Source: Geodermatophilus aquaeductus | GTDB lineage: Bacteria > Actinomycetota > Actinomycetes > Mycobacteriales > Geodermatophilaceae | Reading direction: 5' to 3' | DNA: 64,000 nucleotides | Assembly: GCF_900182545.1 (NCBI RefSeq) | Contig: NZ_FXTJ01000006.1 | Span: 235,434 to 299,433 of the forward strand | Shown: positions 42,360-50,772 of the stretch, piece by piece | Numbering within the stretch: the first letter of the stretch is position 1 | Layout: each line of letters opens with the position of its first letter | Position numbers and translations under genes: made by a program | Notes under the pieces: model-generated | The model's database searches: none | What the model was told of the DNA's origin: nothing | The model's input: only the letters and a program-made list of their open reading frames with translations

Positions 42360-43310
42360 CTACTGCCCCCCATCGACGGGATCGATACCCATCGGATGCC
42401 CGCCCACCGCCAGGTCGGCGGCCCGCGCGACCAGGTCGCGGAGGTAGGTGTGCTCCGGGTCGTCGTCGAAGACGGGGTGCCACCACATCGCCTCGATGAG
42501 CGGTCCGGCGTCGAACGGGCACGGCAGCGCCCGGATGCCGGTGTTGAGGGGCAGCAGCTCGACCAGCTTGCGCTGCAGCAGCGCGATCCGGTCGCTGCCG
42601 GAGACCAGCGCGGGCACGGTCAGGAAGCTCTCGGTGACCACCTGGACGCGCGGCTCGATCCCCAGCATCCGCATCTGGCGCGCGGCGGGGGTCGACGCCG
42701 TCGGCCCGTGGTAGGTGGCCACCCACGGGAGGGTCTCCAGGTCGTCGACGGTCAGGCCCCCGTCCGCGACCGGGTTGTCGGCGGCCACCACGCAGACCCA
42801 CTCGTCGCGGTAGAGGTCACGGCGGGACAGGTCGGTGAGGAACCCGGGCGGCAGGAAGAGGAGGTCGGCCGACAGCAGCGCCTGCTCCGCCCGGTCCACG
42901 ATCGCCGGGGAGTGCTGGCTCAGCCGCAGCCGGGTGTGCGGCGCCTCCTCGGCGAGCAGGCCGGCCACGGTGTCCCCGAGCACCGTGACGACGTAGTCGC
43001 TGACCAGCAGGGTGAACTCGCGGGTGGACGACGCCGGGTCGAACTCCGGCTGGGCGGAGAACACCCGCTCGACGCCCGAGAGGGCGATCCGCGCGAGCTC
43101 CCGGAGCTGGACCGCGAGCGGCGTCAGGCGGTACTCGTTGCCGACCCGGGTGAGCAGCTCGTCGTCGAAGTGGCGGCGGAGCCGGGCCAGCGACGCCGAG
43201 AGGGCCGGCTGGCTCAGCCCCATCTGGGCCGCGGCCCGGGTGACGCTGCGCTGCTGGAGCAGCGCGTCGAGCGACACGAGCAGGTTGAGGTCCAGGCTCG
43301 CGAGGTTCAC
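42360..43310 (-). CDS. LysR-family transcriptional regulator of the aromatic cluster
   Basis: Regulator of 316 residues. N-terminal winged HTH (LDLNLLVSLDALLQQRSVTRAAAQMGLSQPALSASLARLRRHFDDELL, about 4-55) is followed by a two-lobe LysR substrate domain. It resembles the NahR/NodD-type regulators that use aromatic ligands. The GTG at 43310 lies six bases after TACGGT, a leaderless-type start. It lies between the MFS gene and the ring-cleavage operon, divergent from the latter. Shared promoter motifs on both sides suggest it activates both. Confidence 0.9.
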   Translation of the reverse strand: MNLASLDLNLLVSLDALLQQRSVTRAAAQMGLSQPALSASLARLRRHFDDELLTRVGNEYRLTPLAVQLRELARIALSGVERVFSAQPEFDPASSTREFTLLVSDYVVTVLGDTVAGLLAEEAPHTRLRLSQHSPAIVDRAEQALLSADLLFLPPGFLTDLSRRDLYRDEWVCVVAADNPVADGGLTVDDLETLPWVATYHGPTASTPAARQMRMLGIEPRVQVVTESFLTVPALVSGSDRIALLQRKLVELLPLNTGIRALPCPFDAGPLIEAMWWHPVFDDDPEHTYLRDLVARAADLAVGGHPMGIDPVDGGQ

Positions 43311-43316
43311 GATCGC

Positions 43317-43352
43317 ACCGTATAGACATCGCTGATGCCGGTCATCAGGCAT
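43317..43352. promoter_or_regulatory. Divergent promoter/operator region of LysR and the catabolic operon
   Basis: Leftward TACGGT (43322-43317) is a good -10 for LysR. Rightward lie two overlapping inverted repeats: CTGATG...CATCAG (43332-43348) and ATGCC...GGCAT (43335-43352). The core TGATGCCGGTCA (43333-43344) is repeated upstream of the MFS gene. It is the likely LysR binding site. Confidence 0.65.
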
Positions 43353-43395
43353 TCGCTCTTCCCTCACCCCTGTGGGCTGGCCCACTGTCGAGGGC

Positions 43396-44394
43396 ATGCA
43401 CGAGACCCCTGACCGGCTGGACCGCACCGATCCGGAGGGCGCCATCGCGGCCGCCGCGAAGCGCTGCTCGAACTGGGGCCGGTGGGGCGCCGACGACGTG
43501 CTCGGCACGCTGAACTTCCTCGACGACGCCAAGCGGCGCGAGGGCGCGGCGCTGGTCCGCCGGGGCGCGAGCTTCTCGCTGTCGCAGTCCTTCGACATGG
43601 ACGGCCCGCAGAAGGGCTGGCGGCGGCGGAACAACCCCGTCCACACGATGACCGACACCGGCACCGACGCCGAGCGTGGCGTGCAGGGCTTCCCGCACGG
43701 CATCGGCGGCGCTGATGACTACATCGTCATGCCGCTGCAGGCCTCCACGCAGTGGGACGGCCTCGGGCACATCTTCGACCACGGCATGGCCTGGAACGGC
43801 CGCCGCGCGGGCGAGGTGGTGACCAGCATGGGCGACTCGGTGACCGGCATCGAGACCGTCGCCGACCTGATCGCCGGCCGCGGGGTCCTGCTCGACGTCG
43901 GCCGGGCGATCGGCACCGACGGGGAGCTGCCCGACGGCTTCGCCATCACCGCCGAGCACCTCGACGCCACCATCGAGGCCCAGGGCGCGTCGTCGGCGGT
44001 CGGCCGCGGCGACCTGCTGGTGGTGCGCACCGGGCGGCTCGCCCGCGCGCGGCGCGACATCGCCGAGGGACGTGGCTGGGGCGACTACGCCGGCGGCGCC
44101 GCCCCCGGCCTGTCCTTCACCACCGCCGACTGGCTGCACGGCCGCGAGATCGCCGGCGTCGCCACCGACACCTGGGGCTTCGAGGTCCGGCCCAACGAGT
44201 TCGACGTCGCCTTCCAGCCGCTGCACCAGGTCGCCATCCCGAACATGGGCCTGTTCATCGGCGAGATGTGGGACCTCGACGCGCTCGCCGCGGACTGCGC
44301 CGAGGACGGCCAGTACGACTTCTGGCTCACCGCGGCCCCGCTGCGCGTGACCGGCGCCGTCGGCGCCCCCGTCAACCCGATCGCCGTCAAGTAG
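43396..44394 (+). CDS. Cyclase-family hydrolase (kynurenine formamidase/isatin hydrolase-like)
   Basis: Protein of 332 residues in the metal-dependent cyclase/kynurenine-formamidase family. The metal site is in TQWDGLGHIFDHG, the family motif of the HxGTHxD type in a variant form with Asp and His kept. The C-terminal half includes GDLLVVRTGR and a closing acidic/aromatic stretch. Members open amide or lactam bonds, or lactones. Here it is the first gene of the operon, next to ring hydroxylation and cleavage genes. It may open a heterocycle or hydrolyse an amide before the ring is attacked. The ATG at 43396 follows GAGG. An in-frame GTG at 43372 is possible. Confidence 0.85.
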   Translation: MHETPDRLDRTDPEGAIAAAAKRCSNWGRWGADDVLGTLNFLDDAKRREGAALVRRGASFSLSQSFDMDGPQKGWRRRNNPVHTMTDTGTDAERGVQGFPHGIGGADDYIVMPLQASTQWDGLGHIFDHGMAWNGRRAGEVVTSMGDSVTGIETVADLIAGRGVLLDVGRAIGTDGELPDGFAITAEHLDATIEAQGASSAVGRGDLLVVRTGRLARARRDIAEGRGWGDYAGGAAPGLSFTTADWLHGREIAGVATDTWGFEVRPNEFDVAFQPLHQVAIPNMGLFIGEMWDLDALAADCAEDGQYDFWLTAAPLRVTGAVGAPVNPIAVK

Positions 44395-44403
44395 GAGTCC
44401 GAC

Positions 44404-45534
44404 ATGCCCGCTGTGAACAGCGTCCTCGTCGTCGGCGGCGGCCTGGCCGGCGCCGCGACCGCGATCCACCTCGCGCAGGCCGGCGTCGCCGTCGACCTGG
44501 TCGAGATCAAGCCCGACACCGCCGCGCTCGGCTCCGGGATCACGCTGCAGGGCAACGCCCTGCGCGAGCTGCGCGCCCTCGGGGTGTGGGACCAGGTGCA
44601 GGCGGCCGGCTACGCCTTCGACGTCACCGGCATCCGCGCCCCCGACCCGCACGGCACCGTGGTCGCCGAGATCCCCGACGCCAAGACCGGGGGTCCGGAC
44701 CTGCCCGCCGCCATGGGCATGCCCCGCCCGGAGCTGGCCCGGATCCTGCTCGACCGCGCCACCGAGGTCGGCGTCAAGGTCCGCTTCGGCGCCACCCACA
44801 ACGAGGTGGGCCAGGACGCGAACGGCGTGGACGTGACCTTCGCCGACGGGTCCACCGGCCGGTACGACCTGGTGGTCGGCGCCGACGGCGTCCGGTCGTG
44901 GACCCGCCGCGCGCTCGGGGTGAACCTGGAGACCCGGTCGGTCGGCATGGGTATCTGGCGGGCGTTCGGCCCGCGGCCGGCGAGCGTCACCCGGACCGAC
45001 CTCTACTACGGCGGCCCCTCCTACATCGCCGGCTACTGCCCGACCGGCGAGGACTCCCTCTACGCCTACATCGTCGAGGACGCCCAGGACCGCAGCGCGC
45101 TGACCCCCGAGGAGCAGCTCGCGACGATGAGGGAGCTCTCCCGGGCCTACCACGGTCCCTGGGACGAGATCCGCGAGACGCTGACCGACCCGAGCCGGGT
45201 GAACTACACCTGGTTCGAGACGCACGTCCTCGACGAGCCCTGGAACCGCGGCCGGGTGGTGCTGATCGGCGACGCCGCGCACACCTGCCCGCCCACCATC
45301 GCCCAGGGCGGGGCGATGGCCCTGGAGGACGCCGTCGTCCTCGCCGAGCTGCTCGTCGAGCGGTCCGCCCTCGACCAGGACCTCTGGGACGCGTTCCACG
45401 CCCGCCGGTGCGAGCGCGCGCGGACCGTCGTCGACGCCTCCAACCAGCTCGCCCAGTGGCAGCTCGACCACGTGCAGGGCGACATCCCGAGCCTCATGCG
45501 CTCGATCGCCCAGCTGACCAGCCAGCCCGCCTGA
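44404..45534 (+). CDS. FAD-dependent aromatic monooxygenase
   Basis: Class A flavin monooxygenase of 376 residues that should hydroxylate an aromatic ring with NAD(P)H and O2. FAD motif VLVVGGGLAGAATAIHLAQAG is near residues 7-27. The middle motif DLVVGADGVRS (the DG motif) is near 155, and the second FAD motif VVLIGDAAHTCPPTIAQGGAMALEDA near 285. It is the size of salicylate or 2,6-dihydroxypyridine hydroxylases and has no transmembrane segment. The ATG at 44404 has TAGGAG. It is gene two of the operon and likely makes the diol used by the extradiol dioxygenase downstream. Confidence 0.92.
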   Translation: MPAVNSVLVVGGGLAGAATAIHLAQAGVAVDLVEIKPDTAALGSGITLQGNALRELRALGVWDQVQAAGYAFDVTGIRAPDPHGTVVAEIPDAKTGGPDLPAAMGMPRPELARILLDRATEVGVKVRFGATHNEVGQDANGVDVTFADGSTGRYDLVVGADGVRSWTRRALGVNLETRSVGMGIWRAFGPRPASVTRTDLYYGGPSYIAGYCPTGEDSLYAYIVEDAQDRSALTPEEQLATMRELSRAYHGPWDEIRETLTDPSRVNYTWFETHVLDEPWNRGRVVLIGDAAHTCPPTIAQGGAMALEDAVVLAELLVERSALDQDLWDAFHARRCERARTVVDASNQLAQWQLDHVQGDIPSLMRSIAQLTSQPA

Positions 45535-45549
45535 ACCGCAGGAGACACC

Positions 45550-46488
45550 ATGACCCAGCGCCTGATCACCCACCTGCGGCACGTCGACCTCGCCGTGCCC
45601 GACTTCGCCAAGCAGCTCGAGTTCTTCTCCGGCACCTGGGGGCTGAGCACCGAGCACACCGACAGCGGGCTGGCGTTCCTCGCCGCCGAGGGCTCGCCGG
45701 AGCAGTACGTCGTCCGGCTGCGCGAGTCCACCGACAAGCGGATCGACCTCATCAGCTTCGGCGCCAAGGACCGCGCCGACGTCGACACCCTCGCCGGCAA
45801 CCTGGCCCGCGACGGCGTGACGCTGGTGCACGAGCCGACGGACCTGCAGACCCCCGGCGGCGGCTACGGCTTCCGGTTCTTCGACAACGAGGGCCGCACG
45901 ATCGAGGTCAGCTCCGACGTCGCCGTACGGCAGCACCGCGCCGTGGAGGAGGGCGAGTCGATCCCGGTCCGCCTCTCCCACGTGGTGGTCAACTCCGCCG
46001 ACCCCGAGGGCACGCTCGCCTTCTACGAGAAGCACCTGGCCTTCGCGCTGTCGGACACGCTGATGCACCCGCGCATGGGCAACATGATGTGGTTCATGCG
46101 GACCAACGCCTGGCACCACAGCATGGCGATCGCCCGCGGTCCGCACCCCTCGCTGCACCACGCCTCCTTCGAGCTGCGCGGCATCGACGAGTACATGCGC
46201 GGCACCGGCCGGCTGCTGCGCCAGGGCGTGGAGAAGATCTGGGGTCCCGGCCGCCACCTGGCCGGCAACAACACCTTCAGCTACTTCCTCGACCCGCACG
46301 GCAACACCGTCGAGTACACGACCGAGCTCGACGAGCTCGACGAGGACACCTGGCACCCGCACGTCTACGACTTCTCCAACCCCGAGGTCAGCGACCAGTG
46401 GGGCACCGCCAACGCGATGAACGAGTTCGTCGCGAAGAAGTCGTTCAACGACCCGGACAAGGGCCTCTTCGTGGCCCCGCCGGTCTGA
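45550..46488 (+). CDS. Type I extradiol ring-cleavage dioxygenase
   Basis: Two-domain VOC protein of 312 residues, of the BphC/catechol 2,3-dioxygenase type. Fe(II) ligands are expected in RLSHVVVNS (His near 144), LHHASFEL (His near 202) and NTVEYTTE (Glu near 258). HHSMAI (near 190) and FSYFLDP (near 249) provide the conserved catalytic His and Tyr. It opens an aromatic diol next to the hydroxyls (meta cleavage). The ATG at 45550 has AGGAGA. Its stop overlaps the FAH-family gene (TGATG), so the cleavage product is handed to that enzyme or its neighbours. Confidence 0.93.
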   Translation: MTQRLITHLRHVDLAVPDFAKQLEFFSGTWGLSTEHTDSGLAFLAAEGSPEQYVVRLRESTDKRIDLISFGAKDRADVDTLAGNLARDGVTLVHEPTDLQTPGGGYGFRFFDNEGRTIEVSSDVAVRQHRAVEEGESIPVRLSHVVVNSADPEGTLAFYEKHLAFALSDTLMHPRMGNMMWFMRTNAWHHSMAIARGPHPSLHHASFELRGIDEYMRGTGRLLRQGVEKIWGPGRHLAGNNTFSYFLDPHGNTVEYTTELDELDEDTWHPHVYDFSNPEVSDQWGTANAMNEFVAKKSFNDPDKGLFVAPPV

Positions 46489-47465
46489 TGCGGTTCGCCA
46501 CCTGGGAGGCCGGCGGGGTCGTCTCCGCCGGCGTCGTGAGCGACCTCCCCGACGGCAGCACGGGGCTGCACGCGCTCCCCGCCCGGACGACGGTGCTCGA
46601 CCTCGTCCGGGCGGGGCTGCCCGCCGCGCTCGAGGCCGGGACGGCGGCCCTGCAGGGCCCGGCCGTGCCGGTGGACTCGGTGCGCCTGCTGCCGCCGCTC
46701 GAGGCGCCGACGGTGCGCGACTTCGTCGCCTTCGAGGAGCACGTCGAGGGCATGGTGGCGCCGAGCGGCGAGGCGGTCCCGCCGGAGTGGTACCAGGCGC
46801 CGACCTTCTACTTCACCAACCCCTACGCGCTCGTCGGCGCTCACGACGACGTCGCGGTGCCTCCGGGGTCGCAGCGGTTCGACTTCGAGCTCGAGGTCGC
46901 CGTGGTGGTGGGTCGCGACGGCTCCTCGCTCACCCCCGAGCAGGCCCGCGAGCACGTCTTCGGCTACACGGTCCTCAACGACTGGTCGGCCCGTGACCTC
47001 CAGTTCCGCGAGATGGCGGTCAAGCTGGGGCCGGCCAAGGGCAAGGACTCGGCGACCACCCTCGGCCCGTGGCTGGTGACGGCCGACGAGCTCGAGCCCC
47101 ACCGCGACGACGAGGGCTTCCTGGCCCTGGACATGCGGGTCAGCGTCAACGGCGCCGAGATCGGCCAGGACCTGCTGTCCAACATGGGCTGGCCGTTCGA
47201 GGAGCTCGTCAGCTACGCCTCGCGCGGCACGCAGGTGCGGGCCGGCGACGTGCTCGGCTCGGGGACCTGCGGCAACGGCGGCTGCCTGGGCGAGCTGTGG
47301 GGCCGCCGCGGCGAGTTCTCCCCTCCCCCGCTGCAGCCCGGGGACGTCGTGGAGATGACGGTCGAGGGCATCGGCACCATCCGCAACCGCGTCGTCGCCG
47401 GCGTCGAGCTGCCGCCGGTCCGGGCCGCCCGGCCGCGGCCGAGGACGCGCAAGCGCCCGGCGTGA
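46488..47465 (+). CDS. Fumarylacetoacetate hydrolase-family enzyme
   Basis: Protein of 325 residues with the FAH fold. The metal-binding Glu and Asp are in [12 protein letters not shown] (near 128), with [15 protein letters not shown] (near 160) and the Lys/Asp stretch [13 protein letters not shown] (near 185). Members hydrolyse C-C bonds of 2,4-dioxo acids, decarboxylate, isomerise or hydrate meta-cleavage products. The ATG overlaps the dioxygenase stop and the next gene overlaps its stop (GTGA), so it is locked into the operon. It should act one or two steps after ring opening. Confidence 0.92.
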   Translation: MRFATWEAGGVVSAGVVSDLPDGSTGLHALPARTTVLDLVRAGLPAALEAGTAALQGPAVPVDSVRLLPPLEAPTVRDFVAFEEHVEGMVAPSGEAVPPEWYQAPTFYFTNPYALVGAHDDVAVPPGSQRFDFELEVAVVVGRDGSSLTPEQAREHVFGYTVLNDWSARDLQFREMAVKLGPAKGKDSATTLGPWLVTADELEPHRDDEGFLALDMRVSVNGAEIGQDLLSNMGWPFEELVSYASRGTQVRAGDVLGSGTCGNGGCLGELWGRRGEFSPPPLQPGDVVEMTVEGIGTIRNRVVAGVELPPVRAARPRPRTRKRPA

Positions 47466-48208
47466 GCCTCGCCGGGAAGGTCGTCGTCGTCACCGGGGCG
47501 GCGCAGGGGCAGGGCGCCGCGGAGGCCCGGCTGCTGGCCGCCGAGGGCGCCACCGTGGTGGCCACCGACGTGCAGCCCGAGCCCGCCGAGGACCTCGGCG
47601 GCGCGGCCTACCGGCGGCTCGACGTCACCGACGCCGCCGGCTGGACCGCGCTGGCGACCGACCTGGAGAGCGCGCACGGCCGGGTGCACGGGCTGGTCGC
47701 CAACGCCGGGATCACCTGGCGGGCGCGGCTGGCCGACCTCGACCCCGCCGACCTCGCGCGGGTCACCGAGGTCAACGTCACCGGCACCCTGCTCGGCATC
47801 CAGGCGCTCACCCCGCTGATGACCGACGGCGGCTCGGTCGTCGTCGTCGGCTCGGTGGCGGCCCTGACCGGCCACTACCCGGTGGCCTACACGGCGTCGA
47901 AGTGGGCGCTGCGCGGGCTGGCGCGGGCCACCTGCCTGGAGCTCGGCCCGCGCGGCATCCGGGTCAACACGATCCACCCCGGCTACATCGAGACGCCGAT
48001 GACCGCCTCGGCGGCACCGGCGTTCCGCGACGCCAACGTCGCCGAGACCCCGCTCGGCCGCACCGGCACCGTCGACGAGGTGGCCCCGCTCGTGGCCTTC
48101 CTCCTCGGCGACGGCGCCTCCTTCGTCACCGGCGCCGAGATCCCCGTCGACGGCGGCATGACCGCCCACGGCGGCGTGAAGTCGATCAGCGACGCCGTCC
48201 GCTCCTGA
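47462..48208 (+). CDS. SDR-family dehydrogenase of the catabolic operon
   Basis: Short-chain dehydrogenase of 248 residues. The cofactor motif is TGAAQGQG, the NAG motif is [12 protein letters not shown], and the active site is [10 protein letters not shown] with YTASKWA. The C-terminus is [12 protein letters not shown], as in classical SDRs. It presumably oxidises or reduces an alcohol/ketone intermediate, either of the side chain before hydroxylation or of the cleavage fragment. The GTG start overlaps the FAH-family stop by four bases. Confidence 0.9.
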   Translation: MSLAGKVVVVTGAAQGQGAAEARLLAAEGATVVATDVQPEPAEDLGGAAYRRLDVTDAAGWTALATDLESAHGRVHGLVANAGITWRARLADLDPADLARVTEVNVTGTLLGIQALTPLMTDGGSVVVVGSVAALTGHYPVAYTASKWALRGLARATCLELGPRGIRVNTIHPGYIETPMTASAAPAFRDANVAETPLGRTGTVDEVAPLVAFLLGDGASFVTGAEIPVDGGMTAHGGVKSISDAVRS

Positions 48209-48219
48209 GAGGAACCGCA

Positions 48220-49407
48220 GTGTTCGAGTACTTCCCCACCGGCCCCTACACCTGGAACCTCAGCGTGGTCGCCACGCTGAACTCCGGCGGGCTCATCGAC
48301 GAGGTCGACCGCGCCTGCCGGCCGATCAAGGACGCCGCCAACGCCGGCGAGGACGCCGGGACGCCGGACTTCCTGCGCGCCTGGACCGCGCTGACCGACC
48401 AGCTCGTCGGCCAGGCCGAGGAGGCGGAGAAGGCGGGGCACGTCCGCACCGCCGGGCAGCTGTGGTTCCGCGCCAGCAACTACCTCGCGCAGGCCGAGCG
48501 GATGCTCGCGCACTCCGACCCCGACCGGGTGCCCACCTACCGGCGGATGCTCGAGATCGCGCAGAAGGCGTTCGACACGCACAGCCCGCGGGTGTCCCGG
48601 GTGGAGGTCCCCTACGAGGGCACGACGCTGCCGGCCTACTTCTCCCAGGCGCCGGCCGCCGACGACGGCCCCGTCCCGGTGGTCGTGCTGGTCAACGGGC
48701 TGGACTCCACCAAGGAGCACATGTACGCCTCCAACCACTGGGAGGAGCTCGCCGCCCGCGGCATCTCCTGCCTGATGCTCGACCAGCCCGGCACCGGTGA
48801 GGCGCTGCGGCTGCAGAGGCTGACCGCGCGCATCGACACCGAGGCGTGGGGCGCGGCGGCCGTCGACTACCTCGAGACGCGCGACGACGTCGACGCCACC
48901 CGCATCGGCGTCGTCGGCTGGTCGCTGGGCGGCTACTACGCCCCGCGCGCCGCGGCGTTCGAGAAGCGGTTCGCGCTCTGCGTGGCGTGGGGCGCCAACC
49001 ACGACTGGGGCGCGGTGCAGCGGCGCCGCCGGCAGCGCGAGGGCGAGCGGCCGGTGCCGCACTACTGGTCGCACGTGCTGTGGGTGTGGGGCCAGGACGG
49101 CGACGAGAACGACCTCGACGGGTTCCTCGACTTCGCCGACGCCGTGAACCTCGAGGGCGTCGTCGAGCAGATCACCGTGCCGTTCCTCGTCGCGCACGGG
49201 GCCAACGACCGGCAGATCCCGCTGGAGATGGCGCACCGCTCCTACGAGCAGGCCGTGAACTCCCCCAAGCGCGAGCTGCGGGTGTTCACGCCCGAGGAGG
49301 GCGCCACCGAGCACATCGGCCTGGACCACCTGCCGTACGTGAGCACCTTCGTCGCCGACTGGGTGGCCGACACCTTCGCCGAGCTGGGCAGCCGGGCGAC
49401 GTCGTGA
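48220..49407 (+). CDS. Alpha/beta hydrolase of the dihydroxypseudooxynicotine hydrolase/DUF1100 type
   Basis: Protein of 395 residues with a helical N-terminal part of about 130 residues, then an alpha/beta-hydrolase core. The nucleophile Ser is in GVVGWSLGGYYAP (near 232), Asp in HGANDRQIP (near 330) and His in HIGLDHLPY (near 370). The fold matches C-C bond hydrolases such as 2,6-dihydroxypseudooxynicotine hydrolase, in which a ketone is cut off a pyridine ring. The GTG at 48220 has GAGAGGAA. It would suit cleavage of an acyl side chain or of the meta-cleavage product. The real substrate is unknown. Confidence 0.87.
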   Translation: MFEYFPTGPYTWNLSVVATLNSGGLIDEVDRACRPIKDAANAGEDAGTPDFLRAWTALTDQLVGQAEEAEKAGHVRTAGQLWFRASNYLAQAERMLAHSDPDRVPTYRRMLEIAQKAFDTHSPRVSRVEVPYEGTTLPAYFSQAPAADDGPVPVVVLVNGLDSTKEHMYASNHWEELAARGISCLMLDQPGTGEALRLQRLTARIDTEAWGAAAVDYLETRDDVDATRIGVVGWSLGGYYAPRAAAFEKRFALCVAWGANHDWGAVQRRRRQREGERPVPHYWSHVLWVWGQDGDENDLDGFLDFADAVNLEGVVEQITVPFLVAHGANDRQIPLEMAHRSYEQAVNSPKRELRVFTPEEGATEHIGLDHLPYVSTFVADWVADTFAELGSRATS

Positions 49408-49805
49408 GCATGCTGTTCGTCAAGCTGCCGGTGCGCGACCTCGGGGCGGCGCGGGCCTTCTACGAGGCGCTCGGCTTCCGCGTCGAGGAGACCTCCTCCG
49501 ACGACGGCGAGGCCGCGGTGGTGCTGGGCGACGACCAGGTGCTCTCGCTGCAGACCCGCGAGCGGTTCGCCGCGCTGCTGCCCGGCGAGCCGGGCGACCC
49601 GGCGCAGGCGCCCACCGCGGTGCACGCCCTCACCGCCGGCAGCCGCGAGGAGGTCGACGACCGGCTGGCCCGCGCGGCCGTCGCCGGGGGCCGGCCGGGC
49701 CTGCCCGCCCGCGAGGAGGACGCCCGCTACACCGGCAGCTTCGCCGACCCGGACGGCAACGTCTGGGAGGTCGTCTGGATCGACCAGCTGCACGTCGTCA
49801 ACTAG
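49404..49805 (+). CDS. VOC-family (glyoxalase/bleomycin-resistance-like) protein
   Basis: Protein of 133 residues (from GTG 49404; from ATG 49410 it is two shorter) with one VOC domain. The strand-helix pattern KLPVRDLGAARAFYEALGF begins it. The ending FADPDGNVWEVVWID is the usual VOC end with a metal-type Glu. It closes the operon, overlapping the hydrolase stop by four bases. It may be an extra isomerase or dioxygenase-like enzyme for a pathway step, or a lyase. A long inverted repeat follows. Confidence 0.82.
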   Translation: MSMLFVKLPVRDLGAARAFYEALGFRVEETSSDDGEAAVVLGDDQVLSLQTRERFAALLPGEPGDPAQAPTAVHALTAGSREEVDDRLARAAVAGGRPGLPAREEDARYTGSFADPDGNVWEVVWIDQLHVVN

Positions 49806-49806
49806 C

Positions 49807-49871
49807 GCGCCGGATGTCGACCTGGTGCTGTCTCCCGCGTCCGGAGGCAGCACCAGGTCGACAACGGGCGC
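49807..49871. terminator. Long inverted repeat ending the catabolic operon
   Basis: Perfect 15-bp arms GTCGACCTGGTGCTG (49816-49830) and their complement (49848-49862), with most bases outside (to 49807 and 49871) and inside the arms also paired. It separates two convergent operons and should stop both. Confidence 0.75.
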
Positions 49872-49888
49872 ATCTGGACGCCGGCCGC

Positions 49889-50770
49889 TCAGGCGACCTG
49901 GAACGAGCGCCGCGCCAGGCCGATGAAGAAGCCGTCGATCGCGGTGGTGACGCCGGCCGTCGGGTCGGTCGCGGCGCCGAGGGTGACGAACAGCGGCGTG
50001 AAGTGCTCGACCGTGGGGTGGGCGTAGCGCAGCCCGGGGGCGCGCAGCCGGAAGCGGGCCAGCTCCTCGACGTCGCCGCGGTCGAGGGCGTCGGCGGCCC
50101 AGGCGTCGAAGTCCGCCGACCACCCGGGGACGGCGCCGCCGAACATCTCGCGCGTGAGGTACGGCAGCCCGTGCGTCATGAAGCCGGAGCCGACCACCAG
50201 CACGCCCTGCTCGCGCAGCGGCCGCAGCCGCTCCCCCAGTGACAGCAGGGTGGCGGTGTCGTGCGTGGGCAGGCTCAGCTGCAGCACCGGGACGTCGGCC
50301 TCGGGGTACATGACCTTGAGCGGCACCCACGCGCCGTGGTCGAGGCCGCGGCCGCGGTGCTCGAAGACGTGCGCGGTCTCCGGCAGGACGGCGCGCAGCT
50401 GCCGCGCCAGCGCCGTCGCCTCCGGGGTGTCGTAGCGCATGCGGCCGTACATCGGGTCGAAGCCGCCGAAGTCGTAGACCAGCTCGGTCGGCACGGTGCT
50501 GGTGATGCCGAGGGAGTCCGACTCCCAGTGCGCGCTCACGATGAGCACCGCTCGCGGCCGGGGCAGCGCACGGGCCCAGGCGGCCAGCTCGCGCATCCAG
50601 GCGGCGTCCTCGAACAGCGGCGGGGCGCCGTGGCTGAGGTACAGCGCCGGCAGCGGGCCGTCGTCGGGCGTCCAGGACCGGTGCTCCCCCAGCCCCCCGA
50701 CGTGCCGCAGGTGCGCGGCGAAGGGGTGACGCGGGTCGATGCGCGCGTCGGCGGTCGCGGTGGTGGACAC
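49889..50770 (-). CDS. LigB-family extradiol dioxygenase (4,5-DOPA dioxygenase-like)
   Basis: Protein of 293 residues of the LigB/DODA (class III extradiol) type. The metal-binding His are in YLSHGAPPLF (near 54), VSAHWESD (near 87) and probably GLDHGAWVPL (near 148), with THGLPYLTREMF near 203. The family opens ring diols without VOC folds. The GTG at 50770 lies two bases after the stop of the GTP cyclohydrolase gene, so it is its coupled partner. It lies convergent with the catabolic operon but is under separate MarR control. Its own substrate is unknown. Confidence 0.88.
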   Translation of the reverse strand: MSTTATADARIDPRHPFAAHLRHVGGLGEHRSWTPDDGPLPALYLSHGAPPLFEDAAWMRELAAWARALPRPRAVLIVSAHWESDSLGITSTVPTELVYDFGGFDPMYGRMRYDTPEATALARQLRAVLPETAHVFEHRGRGLDHGAWVPLKVMYPEADVPVLQLSLPTHDTATLLSLGERLRPLREQGVLVVGSGFMTHGLPYLTREMFGGAVPGWSADFDAWAADALDRGDVEELARFRLRAPGLRYAHPTVEHFTPLFVTLGAATDPTAGVTTAIDGFFIGLARRSFQVA

Positions 50771-50772
50771 GG

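Noticed and set aside
43345..46362. A 1005-codon leftward open frame opposite the catabolic operon
   Set aside because: It has Val/Gly/Ala/His-rich, family-less sequence and is antisense to three genes with clear catalytic motifs.
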